A stretch of DNA of 64,000 nt from Candidatus Paraprochloron terpiosi LD05 (GTDB lineage: Bacteria > Cyanobacteriota > Cyanobacteriia > Cyanobacteriales > Prochloraceae): NCBI GenBank assembly GCA_018141785.1, contig CP073341.1, positions 558,001-622,000 on the forward strand, in the 5' to 3' direction. The translations under genes and the position numbers were made by a program. Of this stretch, positions 39,134-48,234 are shown piece by piece. Within the stretch, counting starts at the first letter, position 1, and every line of letters starts with the position of its first letter. The notes under the pieces are model-generated. The model ran no database searches and was not told where the DNA came from. It was given only the letters and a program-made list of their open reading frames with translations.

Positions 39134-41044
39134 ATGCAACTACAAGATAGATTAACGATTACGGAAGTGAAACAGGCGATCGCCCAATCTCAAAACTATC
39201 TCCTCAGGCAACAATATGAGGATGGCTACTGGTGGGCGGAACTAGAATCCAATGTTACCATTACCGCAGAAGTTGTGCTCCTTCATAAGATTTGGGGAAC
39301 AGACACCACCCGCCCCCTAGAGAAAGTAGAAACCTACCTGCGGCGAGAACAAAGAGAACATGGCGGTTGGGAACTATATTACGGTGATGGGGGGGATTTA
39401 AGTACCTCTGTGGAAGCTTATATGGCTCTTAGGTTGCTGGGAGTACCCCCCACAGATAACGACTTAATCAGGGCGCGTAACTTTATTCTTAAAAGGGGTG
39501 GCATTAGCAAAACCAGAATATTTACCAAGTTCCATTTAGCCCTAATTGGTTGCTATAACTGGCAGGGCATTCCTTCCATTCCGAGCTCAATCATGTTACT
39601 CCCCGAGTGGTTCCCTTTTACCATCTACGAAATGTCCAGTTGGGCGAGATCCAGTACCGTCCCCCTGCTCATTGTCTTTGATAAAAAGCCAGTGTTCCCC
39701 ATCAATTCCACCATTACTTTAGAGGAACTATATGCAGAAGGAATCAATAACGTTCGCTACGAATTGCCCAGCAATGGGGATTGGACAGATATCTTCAATT
39801 GGCTAGATCATGGCTTTAAACTAGCAGAAAACCTCAATTTAGACCCCTTTCGGGAAGCAGGATTGAAAGCAGCAGAAAGATGGGTTTTGCAACGACAGGA
39901 AACCACAGGAGACTGGGGAGGGATTATTCCAGCCATGCTCAATTCCCTCCTAGCACTCCGCACTCTAGACTACAATGTGGCAGATCCAGCTGTAGTGCGG
40001 GGACTGAAAGCAGTAGATAATTTTGCCATCGTTACCACCGATAGCTATCGCATTCAACCCTGCATCTCCCCAGTGTGGGATACAGCTTGGGTATTGCGCA
40101 GTCTGGTAGAGTCCGGTATGGCACCAGATAGTCCAGAGTTGGTGCGGGGAGGAGAATGGTTGTTAAAACAGCAAATCCTTGAATATGGGGATTGGGCGGT
40201 AAAGAATAAAGAAGGAAGACCCGGGGGCTGGGCTTTTGAGTTTGCCAATGGCTTCTATCCCGATTTAGACGATTCTGCTGTAGTAGTAATGGCTCTGGAT
40301 AAATTAAAACTACCAGATGAAGAAGCAAAAAAGGGTGCCATCGCCCGTTGCGTTGATTGGATGGCTACCATGCAATGCCGATTAGGAGGTTGGGGAGCCT
40401 TTGACAAGGATAATAACCAAGACTGGCTCAACCAGTTGCCCTATGGAGACTTGAAAGCCATGATCGACCCCAATACCGCCGACGTAACAGCCCGGGTGCT
40501 GGAAATGCTGGGGCAGTGCGGTTTAGAGATGGAACCGGAAAGAGTGTCCAGGGCCATCGCCTATTTAACCAGAGAACAAGAGGCAGACGGCAGTTGGTTG
40601 GGTCGCTGGGGAGTCAATTATATCTATGGTACCAGTGGCGTCTTGTCAGCCCTAGCTTTAGTAGCTCCCCAGACTCATAAGGATATCATTGCACGGGGCG
40701 GGGCTTGGTTAGTAGACTGTCAAAACCAGGATGGAGGTTGGGGAGAAACCTGCCGCAGCTATAACGATCCTACCCTCAAAGGACAGGGAGTCAGTACCCC
40801 TTCCCAAACTGCTTGGGCTTTAATTGGCTTAATAGCGTCAGGAGCAGCAACAGGGAAATGGGAAAAGAAAGCCATTGAAGGTGGAATTAATTATCTTATA
40901 ACAACTCAAAGAGAGGATGGTAGTTGGAACGAATCTGAATTTACAGGAACTGGATTTCCCGGTCATTTTTATCTCAAATACCACTTATATCAGCAATATT
41001 TTCCTTTAATTGCCTTAGCTGGCGCTCAAGAATTGATTTTGTGA
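39134..41044 (+). CDS. shc: Squalene-hopene cyclase
   Basis: About 636 residues. The protonating acid motif of hopene cyclases, DLDD (normally DxDD), is at about residue 377, and QW repeats are frequent (for example QDGGWGETCRSY, QREDGSWNE). It cyclises squalene to hopene at the membrane. I use the ATG at 39134; a TTG at 39089 opens the frame but lies only five bases from hpnB. Full length. Confidence 0.96.
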   Translation: MQLQDRLTITEVKQAIAQSQNYLLRQQYEDGYWWAELESNVTITAEVVLLHKIWGTDTTRPLEKVETYLRREQREHGGWELYYGDGGDLSTSVEAYMALRLLGVPPTDNDLIRARNFILKRGGISKTRIFTKFHLALIGCYNWQGIPSIPSSIMLLPEWFPFTIYEMSSWARSSTVPLLIVFDKKPVFPINSTITLEELYAEGINNVRYELPSNGDWTDIFNWLDHGFKLAENLNLDPFREAGLKAAERWVLQRQETTGDWGGIIPAMLNSLLALRTLDYNVADPAVVRGLKAVDNFAIVTTDSYRIQPCISPVWDTAWVLRSLVESGMAPDSPELVRGGEWLLKQQILEYGDWAVKNKEGRPGGWAFEFANGFYPDLDDSAVVVMALDKLKLPDEEAKKGAIARCVDWMATMQCRLGGWGAFDKDNNQDWLNQLPYGDLKAMIDPNTADVTARVLEMLGQCGLEMEPERVSRAIAYLTREQEADGSWLGRWGVNYIYGTSGVLSALALVAPQTHKDIIARGGAWLVDCQNQDGGWGETCRSYNDPTLKGQGVSTPSQTAWALIGLIASGAATGKWEKKAIEGGINYLITTQREDGSWNESEFTGTGFPGHFYLKYHLYQQYFPLIALAGAQELIL

Positions 41045-41248
41045 GTTTGATTCTTTTTTCCCAAGGTAACCATTGACCATATTTACCAGTTCTTGAGGGT
41101 TACAGGGTTTAGAAATATAGCCTACTGCACCCACCAACTTAGCGCGAATCTTAGTTTGAATTTCGTCTCGCACCCCGAAGATTAATTTATTCAAAGGGAG
41201 GGATAGCAATAAAGGGTCTAACCCGATTGTCTTTTCAAATTTAATCAA
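41045..41248 (-). pseudogene. Response-regulator receiver domain fragment
   Basis: The frame reads DEIQTKIRAKLVGAVGYISKPCNPQELVNMVN: the last helices of a CheY-like receiver, including the conserved Lys of SKP. The phosphoacceptor half is missing, and the fragment abuts an IS-type hairpin at 41249. It overlaps shc tail to tail. Confidence 0.5.
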
Positions 41249-41272
41249 CCCACCACCCTTGAAAGAGGTGGG
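41249..41272. repeat. CCCACC/GGTGGG hairpin, possible IS200/IS605-type end
   Basis: CCCACC and GGTGGG are separated by 12 bases including CCTTGAAAGA. It resembles subterminal palindromes of cyanobacterial IS200/IS605 elements. No transposase is adjacent. This may be a solo end or the left-over of an excised element. Confidence 0.4.
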
Positions 41273-41421
41273 CTTTGCGCGGGAACCTGTAAAATTTCGA
41301 GCAAGTTTAAATAAAGTAAAGTAATATTTTTTTTTATAGCAGTAAAATTACAGAGATTCGATATATAGACCGAACTGTCCCCCACACCTGCGGGTCGCGC
41401 TACAACTGTTTGACTGATATA

Positions 41422-41503
41422 TGGGCAGAGAGAGACTCGAACTCTCATGACCTAAGCCGCCACATTTTGAGTGTGGTGCGTCTACCAATTTCGCCATCCG
41501 CCC
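41422..41503 (-). tRNA. tRNA-Leu (CAA)
   Basis: An 82-base reverse-strand cloverleaf: acceptor GGGCGGA/TCTGCCC with one G-T pair, D arm with TTGGTAGACGC, anticodon stem CCACA/TGTGG with loop CTCAAAA (anticodon CAA), a long variable arm as in class II tRNAs, and T arm GAGTTCGAGTCTC. Discriminator base A. CCA is not encoded. Its first 22 bases lie inside the M48 protease frame. Confidence 0.93.
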
Positions 41504-42357
41504 TTAGTTGTTACATTCCCATTATACACTTTTTTGCGATTTTGCAACAAGTGCTGATATTCTTGGGAACTCGCCCATCTGTCAATCTCCCTGACCCGCA
41601 GAACGGGAACCGGATGACTCAACTGAGCAGTTTGAGTTGATTTTAGCATTTCGCCCAACTCAGTTTCACTTATTGTATCATAAGCTTGAGCTTGCTCAAC
41701 AAAAGCATCCAAATTTAATTGAGGAGCGAGAGTAGGAGAACCCCCAGCCAGTTTCATTAACACTGACATCACCACCTTGGGGTTTTGGGTAGCTAATAAA
41801 GCAGCGCGATCGCAGCTAAATTCCGCACAGCGCAGCCACTCTAGCATTTGGGTTTGCAGGGATTGAGCAATCAAGGTTCCCCACATGGGCAGTAAATTAG
41901 CAGCCAAAACTATTAAATTGGCCAAAGTCAAGTATACCCCATGTTCGCACTTAAGATGACCCAATTCGTGAGCCATGACCGCCTGAATTTCCTCTGGTGT
42001 CAGCATTTCAATCAAAGAGGTGTGCAGCACCATAAAAGGCTGTTTTCCCCGCATGGCAAAAGTATAGGCATTGGGAGTGGGATTTTGCTGGACGTACAAC
42101 TGAGGTGGTTCTAAATCCAAGGTTTGGCTGGCAGATACCAGAAGCTGATGCAAGTGGGGCAGTTGTTTTGGCCCCACTTGAACGCTAGAGGCAATATTGT
42201 TGAGGTAGAAAAATTGTTCCCCTACCGAACCCAGTAAACTGCGAACAGCCAGATCTAGTCCCGGCAATTGTTTCAAAGCTTGAGTTGCATGCAAATCAAG
42301 GGGATGACGAAACTCGTCTGCTTTCAGACCAATTAATCTAGAGTCGGTAAATTCCAT
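41482..42357 (-). CDS. M48-family zinc metallopeptidase
   Basis: A 291-residue protein with the zinc motif HELGH at 130-134 and a third-ligand region after it (CAEFSCDRAALL). One or two hydrophobic segments near 145 suggest membrane association, as in HtpX relatives. The reading frame runs 22 bases into tRNA-Leu and stops on the TAG of its D loop. Role probably protein quality control. Confidence 0.88.
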   Translation of the reverse strand: MEFTDSRLIGLKADEFRHPLDLHATQALKQLPGLDLAVRSLLGSVGEQFFYLNNIASSVQVGPKQLPHLHQLLVSASQTLDLEPPQLYVQQNPTPNAYTFAMRGKQPFMVLHTSLIEMLTPEEIQAVMAHELGHLKCEHGVYLTLANLIVLAANLLPMWGTLIAQSLQTQMLEWLRCAEFSCDRAALLATQNPKVVMSVLMKLAGGSPTLAPQLNLDAFVEQAQAYDTISETELGEMLKSTQTAQLSHPVPVLRVREIDRWASSQEYQHLLQNRKKVYNGNVTTKGGWRNW

Positions 42358-42407
42358 ATGTCACGTTTACTGGGTGCTAGTGAATTATTCTACCATATTA
42401 ACTCCGG

Positions 42408-42758
42408 CTAAACAGCGAAGGACTTGCCGCAGCCACAAGTTTGGCTAGCATTGGGATTAGTGAATTGAAAGCCTCCCCCAATCATGGCATTACTGTAATC
42501 CAGGACTAAACCATAAAGATAGAGAAGGCTCTTCGGATCGCAGACTATTTTAAAGCCATCGTATTCAAATACTTCATCATTGTCTCTAATCTTGCTGGGG
42601 TCTTCAAAATCCATCAGATAGGACATCCCCGAACAACCACCCTGGCGAATACCTACCCGCAGACACAGGTCTTGTCTTTGTTGTTTTCGCAGCATGATAA
42701 TGTGCTTCCGGGCAGTGGGAGTGAGTTGGATTCCTCTTTGCTGAGTTGCTTGTGCCAT
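42408..42758 (-). CDS. A-type iron-sulfur carrier (IscA/SufA family)
   Basis: A 116-residue protein with the three conserved cysteines of the family: one in [10 protein letters not shown] near residue 42 and two in TCGCGKSF near the end. It receives and delivers Fe-S clusters. Single gene; close to iscA of cyanobacteria. Confidence 0.93.
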   Translation of the reverse strand: MAQATQQRGIQLTPTARKHIIMLRKQQRQDLCLRVGIRQGGCSGMSYLMDFEDPSKIRDNDEVFEYDGFKIVCDPKSLLYLYGLVLDYSNAMIGGGFQFTNPNASQTCGCGKSFAV

Positions 42759-42924
42759 CTTTAACAGGTGACTCCTTAACTGTTTGGCGATGCTATTGTC
42801 TCGTTCTTCTTTATCTTAGCGATAAGCGAGAAGTTTTCAACCGGGGGATAAGGGGAATCTTTGTCGGGAGCGCTAGATCGCGATCGCTCTGGATCCCCTC
42901 TATATCACCCATCCCCCCATCACC

Positions 42925-43263
42925 CTAATGTACCCAACTCTGCCAACTCAAAGGTACTAAGTCCCCGTATATAGTTAATCCTAATAACATAGGTTCATTT
43001 TCTGGAATCAATTTGCCTGTCAGGACGCAGCTTTCATCCTTTTGCGCCGTCGCTTCAATCGTAGCCCGAATATCAGAAGGCGAAAATTGCGGTCGATAAT
43101 CTCCAGACTTCTGTTGGACGTAGTTCCAGAGGATATCCCTGATTAGCGCTTGATAGCTTTGGTTACCGGAAAGCTTCTTTAGCTTATCTTTCAGCGCTCT
43201 TTCCAATCGGATGCTGGTCACTTCCATTTTCGTCGTTGAGGTACTAGGTAAGGTTCTAATCAT
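42925..43263 (-). CDS. Ribbon-helix-helix-like small protein
   Basis: About 112 residues from the ATG at 43263, which has GGAG eight bases upstream. The N-terminal MEVTSIRLERALKDKLKKLS and YQALIRDILWNYVQ resemble an RHH strand-helix-helix. The C-terminal part (VLTGKLIPENEPMLLGLTIY) is not recognised. It may be a DNA-binding regulator or an orphan antitoxin. Confidence 0.65.
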   Translation of the reverse strand: MIRTLPSTSTTKMEVTSIRLERALKDKLKKLSGNQSYQALIRDILWNYVQQKSGDYRPQFSPSDIRATIEATAQKDESCVLTGKLIPENEPMLLGLTIYGDLVPLSWQSWVH

Positions 43264-43709
43264 TTTTTTTCTCCAAATACTAGATATCTCGGTAATATAA
43301 GTGTAGTATGAAAAAGTCGGACTATTGGAAAATTCAGCAATGCTCAATTACACAATTTCAACTCGCCTCAGTGCCCCTCGCCCCCAAGACCATTCGACTT
43401 TGACCACAATAGGTAGTTCATGGCTATGTAGAAGGAAGGAGAGAAGTTCTTCGACAAATAAGGGGTTTGGACCAGACCGGCAGAGCGAATACTCAGCAGC
43501 AGTTATGAAAAAACAACTAAATAGAAGCAGCGGGAGGTGCAAGCTAAATATTTTTTCATACACCGTTGTATTAGGCAAAAACAATATTGTGTAATATAAT
43601 CAAGTACGTAGCGTCAGCGGCTAAGGGCGCAATAATTGGATCAAATTGTAGAAGCACTCAAACGCCAAATGTAGTTCTCTCGGAGGTCACACTATTATAT
43701 ACACTCCGG
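43264..43709. other. Gap without recognised gene
   Basis: About 446 bases with no confident gene. A reverse frame at 43348-43584 (ending HELPIVVKVEWSWGRG) looks partly coding but has no relative I know. A short frame near 43637 (LDQIVEALKRQM then stop) may be the tail of a lost gene. Promoter of the RHH gene is included. Confidence 0.3.
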
Positions 43710-44171
43710 CTAATCGGGTCTGAGATACCTAACTAAAGCTTGCAGTCCGAGACGATAACTTTCAGCTCCGAAACCACTGATTTGACCTAGGGCAACTGGT
43801 GCAATATAGGAATGATGGCGGAAAGTCTCCCGCCCATAAATATTGCTCAAATGTACCTCAACTGTAGGTACCTTTACTGCTGCGATGGCGTCTCTAATCG
43901 CTATACTGGTGTGAGTATAAGCACCAGGATTAATCAAAATCCCTTGATAATCAGCCACTGCTTGATGAATGGCATCGACGAGGACTCCTTCGTGGTTGGA
44001 CTGCAAGGTGGAGACTTTGGTCTGGAGTTTGCCCGCTTCCGACTTTAAGAGAGAATTAATATCCTCCAGGGTTAGAGCACCGTAAATATCCGGTTCTCGC
44101 CCCCCGAGAAGATTTAAATTAGGACCGTGCAAGACTAGAACACTTAAATAGGGCAAAACTTCATCAGCCAT
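43710..44171 (-). CDS. aroQ: Type II 3-dehydroquinate dehydratase
   Basis: A 153-residue enzyme: [17 protein letters not shown] with the active-site loop, QSNHEG near 58, [17 protein letters not shown] and [12 protein letters not shown]. It dehydrates 3-dehydroquinate in the shikimate pathway and forms dodecamers. A 44-codon gene precedes it by 18 bases. Confidence 0.95.
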   Translation of the reverse strand: MADEVLPYLSVLVLHGPNLNLLGGREPDIYGALTLEDINSLLKSEAGKLQTKVSTLQSNHEGVLVDAIHQAVADYQGILINPGAYTHTSIAIRDAIAAVKVPTVEVHLSNIYGRETFRHHSYIAPVALGQISGFGAESYRLGLQALVRYLRPD

Positions 44172-44189
44172 GACAGCATTTCCTTAAAA

Positions 44190-44324
44190 TTAGCGGCGTT
44201 GACGATGGTCAACAGGAATGGGTATTAGCTCTGGTTCTGGTTCAGCTTCCGGTCCTAAAAGAGATTCCACGAGCTTCTCAACCCATTCTTTAACCTTTTC
44301 CCACACTTTTTCTAAATAATCCAT
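44190..44324 (-). CDS. Small protein upstream of aroQ
   Basis: A 44-residue frame: MDYLEKVWEKVKEWVEKLVE, then a proline/glutamate stretch PEAEPEPELIPIP and a basic end. The amphipathic helix and the tight link to aroQ suggest a real, co-transcribed peptide. I recall similar short proteins beside aroQ in other cyanobacteria, but cannot confirm this here. Confidence 0.65.
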   Translation of the reverse strand: MDYLEKVWEKVKEWVEKLVESLLGPEAEPEPELIPIPVDHRQRR

Positions 44325-44366
44325 TGAATAGACCGCTCCCGCGAGACAGTATATTTTTTATGTCAA

Positions 44367-45688
44367 CTACTCCGACCCGCTATCGCTGAGGTCGGAGCTT
44401 GCATCTAGACTCCACCGCAACTCTGAGAATCTTTGCAGAATCTCAGCTTTGGTTTCATCGTCTGACATATTAGGGGATGCTGACAAAATCCCCGTACTCA
44501 TCCAGTCCTGCCGAACAAGTAACGCTCTTAAGGCAATATTTCGACTTCCCAACAAATCAGCGTGCAACTGATAGCCACAGCATTCACATACGGAATAATA
44601 GTCCTTTGTTGGGTCGATTGGCTCTAGATGTATGTCCACACTTTACGCAACTTTGCGAAGTGTAATGAGCCGACACTTTAGTGACTAGAGAGCCATTTAG
44701 ACTGGCTTTGTAGTCAATATAGCTGTGCAATTCAGCGAATGACCATTTAGCTTTATTCCTATTAGCTTGGCGCTGTTTCTTACTTGCCTTTTTGCCAGTC
44801 TTAGACTTGATTCTTTCCCGTATTCGAGTCAAGTCTTCTAGTCCAATTAGGCTATTAGGTTTAGCAATCTGCTTACTGATTTGGTGGTTGACATCAGCGA
44901 TAAACCGTCTCTCTCTCCCAGACAAAGCAATCAATCTACGCTTTGCTGAACGAGTGCCTTGACGCTGCAATGATTGTCTAGCCTTGTGATAACAATTAGC
45001 CTTGTGTCTAACAGCTTTTCCTGAGTAGAATTTACACTCGTTAGTGAGGTCTGTTTCCACACTCAGGTATCTTTGTCCAACATCAACGCCAGACACTCTT
45101 GTTATTCGGTTTGGGTCAATGTCAGGTAGTTCTACTTCTAGACTTACCATCAAGTAGTAAATTTTAGACGAACGCTGGTAAACAATCTTGCCAGCTCCAA
45201 TCTTGACACCGTTTTTGATCAAGTCTATATGTTTGTTATAACCATCGTAAGGTACAACAATCCGACCATCGAAAGGTATTAAGGCTAACGGCACGATTAG
45301 TCTTAAAAGAGTAATCACGCTGATAGTTTAACGTAGTCGTACGAGAGATAAATTTAGGGGCTTGGTCTAAGCCCTTATATCGCTTTTTGGTATAACCTTT
45401 CTTTATGTTATTAACGTTTTGTTTTACCTTAGTCCATAGACTTTTGTAGGTAGCTGCCACTTGACGAGGGACATTGCACGACATCTGAGCAGGAAGGTTA
45501 AATTTTTCTCTGATATCGTAATAGACCAACTTTTGTAGTTTGACTGCACTACTCAACTTGTTATTCACAAAAGCTACTTGTGAAGCATAATTCATTGCGT
45601 CACGATAAGCTAAGGTTGTTTGTCTCACAGATTGCTTTTGCTCACTCGTTAACTTTAACTTTAACTTGGCCGTGATGACTTGCTTCAT
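44367..45688 (-). pseudogene. tnpB: IS200/IS605-type TnpB (OrfB) with two frameshifts
   Basis: Three frames join into one RNA-guided-nuclease-type TnpB. The N-terminal MKQVITAKLKLKLTSEQKQS helix domain runs to VSLNTF. A shift near 45255 leads to DGRIVVPYDGYNKHID, the RuvC-I aspartate in SGVDVGQRYLSVETD, and RuvC-II GLEDLTRIRE. The zinc finger starts CVKCGHTSRANRP. A second shift near 44600 leads to CECCGYQLHADLLGSRNIAL with RuvC-III. Each break is explained by one extra base. No tnpA is present. The protein cannot be made as it stands. Confidence 0.88.
44371..44398. repeat. TCCGACC/GGTCGGA hairpin at the tnpB 3' end
   Basis: CTCCGACC and GGTCGGAG flank a 10-base loop, within the last codons of the tnpB frame. 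In IS605-type elements this is where the guide (omega) RNA and the terminal palindrome lie, so it is a candidate element end. Confidence 0.45.
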
Positions 45689-45711
45689 GATGAATTTATA
45701 AGGACAATCGT

Positions 45712-45741
45712 ATTTTAATTCCTGTGAAGATACAATGTCAA
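45712..45741 (-). promoter_or_regulatory. Promoter candidate for tnpB
   Basis: Read on the reverse strand: TTGACA, an 18-base spacer, then TAAAAT, about 30 bases before the tnpB ATG. It fits a sigma-70-type consensus well. Confidence 0.5.
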
Positions 45742-45744
45742 GCT

Positions 45745-45815
45745 GGCAATTATCGGGGCATCGAACCCCTCAATTGCCGCGCTCTACCTCCCCACCCCGC
45801 AAGCTGAGGGTGGGG
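45745..45815 (-). repeat. tRNA-like and palindromic structures at the 5' side of tnpB
   Basis: On the reverse strand: CCCCACCC...GGGTGGGG hairpin (45790-45815), then GGTAGAGCGCGGCAATT like a D arm, then GGGGTTCGATGCCCC like a T arm inside GGCAATT/AATTGCC (45745-45778). There is no anticodon arm, so it is not a working tRNA. It is probably the other IS end or a tRNA remnant at the insertion site. Confidence 0.5.
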
Positions 45816-45891
45816 ACTCCCGCGCGTATCGTTGAACCTTATCTTTATATTAACCCTCGCTGCACTAGTTTTGGATGCAGAATGGGAATCA

Positions 45892-47160
45892 TTAGATATT
45901 TTTATAGGCTACTTGCTTGCGCCGCAGTCGATCTAAAGCATTACAGGCACTCTCAAAACGAATAGATCTACGACCCCTTTCTTGACCAAAACGATACTCA
46001 AAAGTCTCTGCGGTTCCATCTGGGGCGGCTAAACCAATATAGACTAAGCCTACTGGTTTTGACGACCTACCATCGTCTGGACCGGCAATGCCAGTAATGC
46101 TCAATCCCCAATCGCTGAGGGTCTGCTTTTGCACTCCCAAAGCCATTTGGCGGGCAACTGGGGCACTGACGGCTCCGAATTGCTCTAAATCTTCTGCCCT
46201 GACTCCTAAAAGAGCAATTTTCAATTGGTTGGAGTAAGCAATAACCCCTCCCAGGAAATAGTCGGAACTGCCGGGAATAGCCGTGAGCATTTCCCCCAAG
46301 CCTCCTCCAGTACAAGACTCTGCCACGCTCAAAGTTTCCCCCTTCTGCCGCAATAATTCCCCCACTACCTTTGGGAGAGTATCCTCGTCAGCGCCAAAAT
46401 AATCCAGTCCGGCTATTTCAATAAGCTGTTGGGCTACAGGTTCAATTAAGGCGATGGCATCAGTTTCAGAAGCTGCTTTGGCAGACAAGCGCAACCTCAC
46501 TTCTCCTTTAGAAGCATAGGGAGCAACAGTGGGATTAGTTGAAGTGAAAAACTTACCAACTTTCGCCGCTAAGGCTGATTCCCCAATGCCACGAAATCGT
46601 AACATGCGGCTGTAAATAATTTCTTGACCCCAACCTTGACTCTTTAAATAGGGAACGGCTGTTTTTCGCCACATAGGCTTCATTTCCCCAGGTACGCCGG
46701 GAAAGGTAAGAATAGTTAAATCCGGGGTAACTTGCCAAATGATACCGGGTGCCGTTCCGGTTGGGTTGGGCAACACTTCTGCTCCCTGGGGAATATAGCT
46801 CTGTTTGCGGTTATTGGCGGTCATTTTTCGCCCCCGTTGGGCAAATTTAGCGATGATATCTTGGAGAATTTCCGGTCTTTCCACCAAAGGTACGCCAAAA
46901 AAGTCGGCGATCGCATCATGAGTAAGGTCGTCGGGAGTCGGTCCCAAACCCCCAGTAAAAATTAAAATGGAAGCACGTTTACTAGCAATGGCGATGGCAT
47001 CTTGCAGTCGCGACTTATTATCCCCGACAACAGTTTGAAAATAGTGAGGAATGCCTAAAGCAGCCAACTGCTGCCCTAAAAACTGGCTATTGCTATTGAG
47101 AATATCCCCCAACAGCAACTCTGTTCCCACGCAAATGACTTCTGCTTGTCCTTTCATCAT
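45892..47160 (-). CDS. cinA: CinA-family protein (nicotinamide-nucleotide amidase)
   Basis: A 422-residue two-domain protein. The N-terminal MoCF-like domain has VGTELLLGDILNSNSQFL and TGGLGPTPDDLTHD; the C-terminal amidase domain has SVAESCTGGGLGEMLT and SITGIAGPDDG. CinA hydrolyses NMN to nicotinate nucleotide and recycles pyridine nucleotides. Normal length. It follows the wecA-like gene on the same strand with 10 bases between. Confidence 0.95.
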   Translation of the reverse strand: MMKGQAEVICVGTELLLGDILNSNSQFLGQQLAALGIPHYFQTVVGDNKSRLQDAIAIASKRASILIFTGGLGPTPDDLTHDAIADFFGVPLVERPEILQDIIAKFAQRGRKMTANNRKQSYIPQGAEVLPNPTGTAPGIIWQVTPDLTILTFPGVPGEMKPMWRKTAVPYLKSQGWGQEIIYSRMLRFRGIGESALAAKVGKFFTSTNPTVAPYASKGEVRLRLSAKAASETDAIALIEPVAQQLIEIAGLDYFGADEDTLPKVVGELLRQKGETLSVAESCTGGGLGEMLTAIPGSSDYFLGGVIAYSNQLKIALLGVRAEDLEQFGAVSAPVARQMALGVQKQTLSDWGLSITGIAGPDDGRSSKPVGLVYIGLAAPDGTAETFEYRFGQERGRRSIRFESACNALDRLRRKQVAYKNI

Positions 47161-47170
47161 TACCGTGCTC

Positions 47171-48211
47171 CTACTTTTGATTGCGCCGTACTTCCCAGCT
47201 AATGTAACCTAAGAGCAAGGTGGCTCCTAGAGCGTAACCCCAACCGCTGGGAATGCCAGAAAAACCTAGTGCCAAACTCCCCAACCAGAGAGTAAGAGCG
47301 TAGATAAAAACCACAGTCAGCCGTTGGGGAATACCTGCTTTTAACAAGCGGTGATGGAGGTGTCTTTTATCGGCCACGAAAGGAGATTTGCCGTGCTTAA
47401 TGCGGGATAAAATCACTGTGGACATATCCAAAATTGGTACTGCCAGAATGAGGTAAGGCAGGATAACCCCAGTTGCTGCGGTGGTTTTCACCAAGCCTAT
47501 CGCCCCCACTGCTGCTAAGGTGAAGCCCATAAAATAAGCTCCCCCATCTCCCATAAAAATTTCTGCTGGGTTGAAGTTGTAGCGCAAAAATCCCAAAGCG
47601 CCTCCAGCCAAAGCAGCAGCGATGATTGCTGCTGCTGGTTGCTTCATAAAAAGGGCAACAAAGAGCATTACCAATGCTGAAATACCAGAAACCCCAGCCG
47701 CCAAACCATCTAAGCCATCAATCCAGTTTATAGCATTGGCCATGCCCACCAGCCAAACTATGGTTATGGGTAGGCTCAACCAGCTCAGTTGTACCATCCC
47801 TTCAAAGGGAAGGGATAGAAAATCAATCCGCACTCCGGCGAACCAGGAGGCAGTAGCCACTATACCCTGCATTGCCAGGCGGGAAATGGCAGTCAGATGG
47901 AAAATATCGTCGGCAAGACCGATTAAAAAGAAGCCCAAACCCCCTAAAGTGACCCCCAATATTTCCCATTTGGTGGTAGGGTCAATTGTGGCAAATCCGC
48001 CCAAGAGCCAGACGATAGCCAGAGCGATGACCGTTCCCCCAAATATAGAAACCCCTCCGAGCCTCACCATGGGGAGATTGTGGACTTTCCGTTCGTTGGG
48101 TCGATCTACTTGCCCGCTAGCCAGACCAATATTCTTAACCACTGGAGTACTCCAAAGGACCACATTCATAGAGACGAAAAAGGCGATAGGATGGTATAGC
48201 TGGGCTGACAT
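47171..48211 (-). CDS. WecA/TagO-family undecaprenyl-phosphate sugar-1-P transferase
   Basis: About 346 residues, with some ten membrane segments. Cytoplasmic motifs are GLADDI, NAINWIDGLDGLAAG and HLHHRLL, those of GlcNAc-1-P transferases that start lipid-linked polysaccharide synthesis. I use the ATG at 48211; the frame opens at 48316, but that would overlap glyA. MraY is excluded by the motif set. glyA-wecA-cinA form a likely operon. Confidence 0.9.
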   Translation of the reverse strand: MSAQLYHPIAFFVSMNVVLWSTPVVKNIGLASGQVDRPNERKVHNLPMVRLGGVSIFGGTVIALAIVWLLGGFATIDPTTKWEILGVTLGGLGFFLIGLADDIFHLTAISRLAMQGIVATASWFAGVRIDFLSLPFEGMVQLSWLSLPITIVWLVGMANAINWIDGLDGLAAGVSGISALVMLFVALFMKQPAAAIIAAALAGGALGFLRYNFNPAEIFMGDGGAYFMGFTLAAVGAIGLVKTTAATGVILPYLILAVPILDMSTVILSRIKHGKSPFVADKRHLHHRLLKAGIPQRLTVVFIYALTLWLGSLALGFSGIPSGWGYALGATLLLGYISWEVRRNQK

Positions 48212-48234
48212 CTTAATTATAGGTTGCAATATGG

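Noticed and set aside
45745-45815. A functional tRNA gene
   Set aside because: D-arm-like and T-arm-like parts are present but there is no anticodon arm or acceptor pair of the right spacing.
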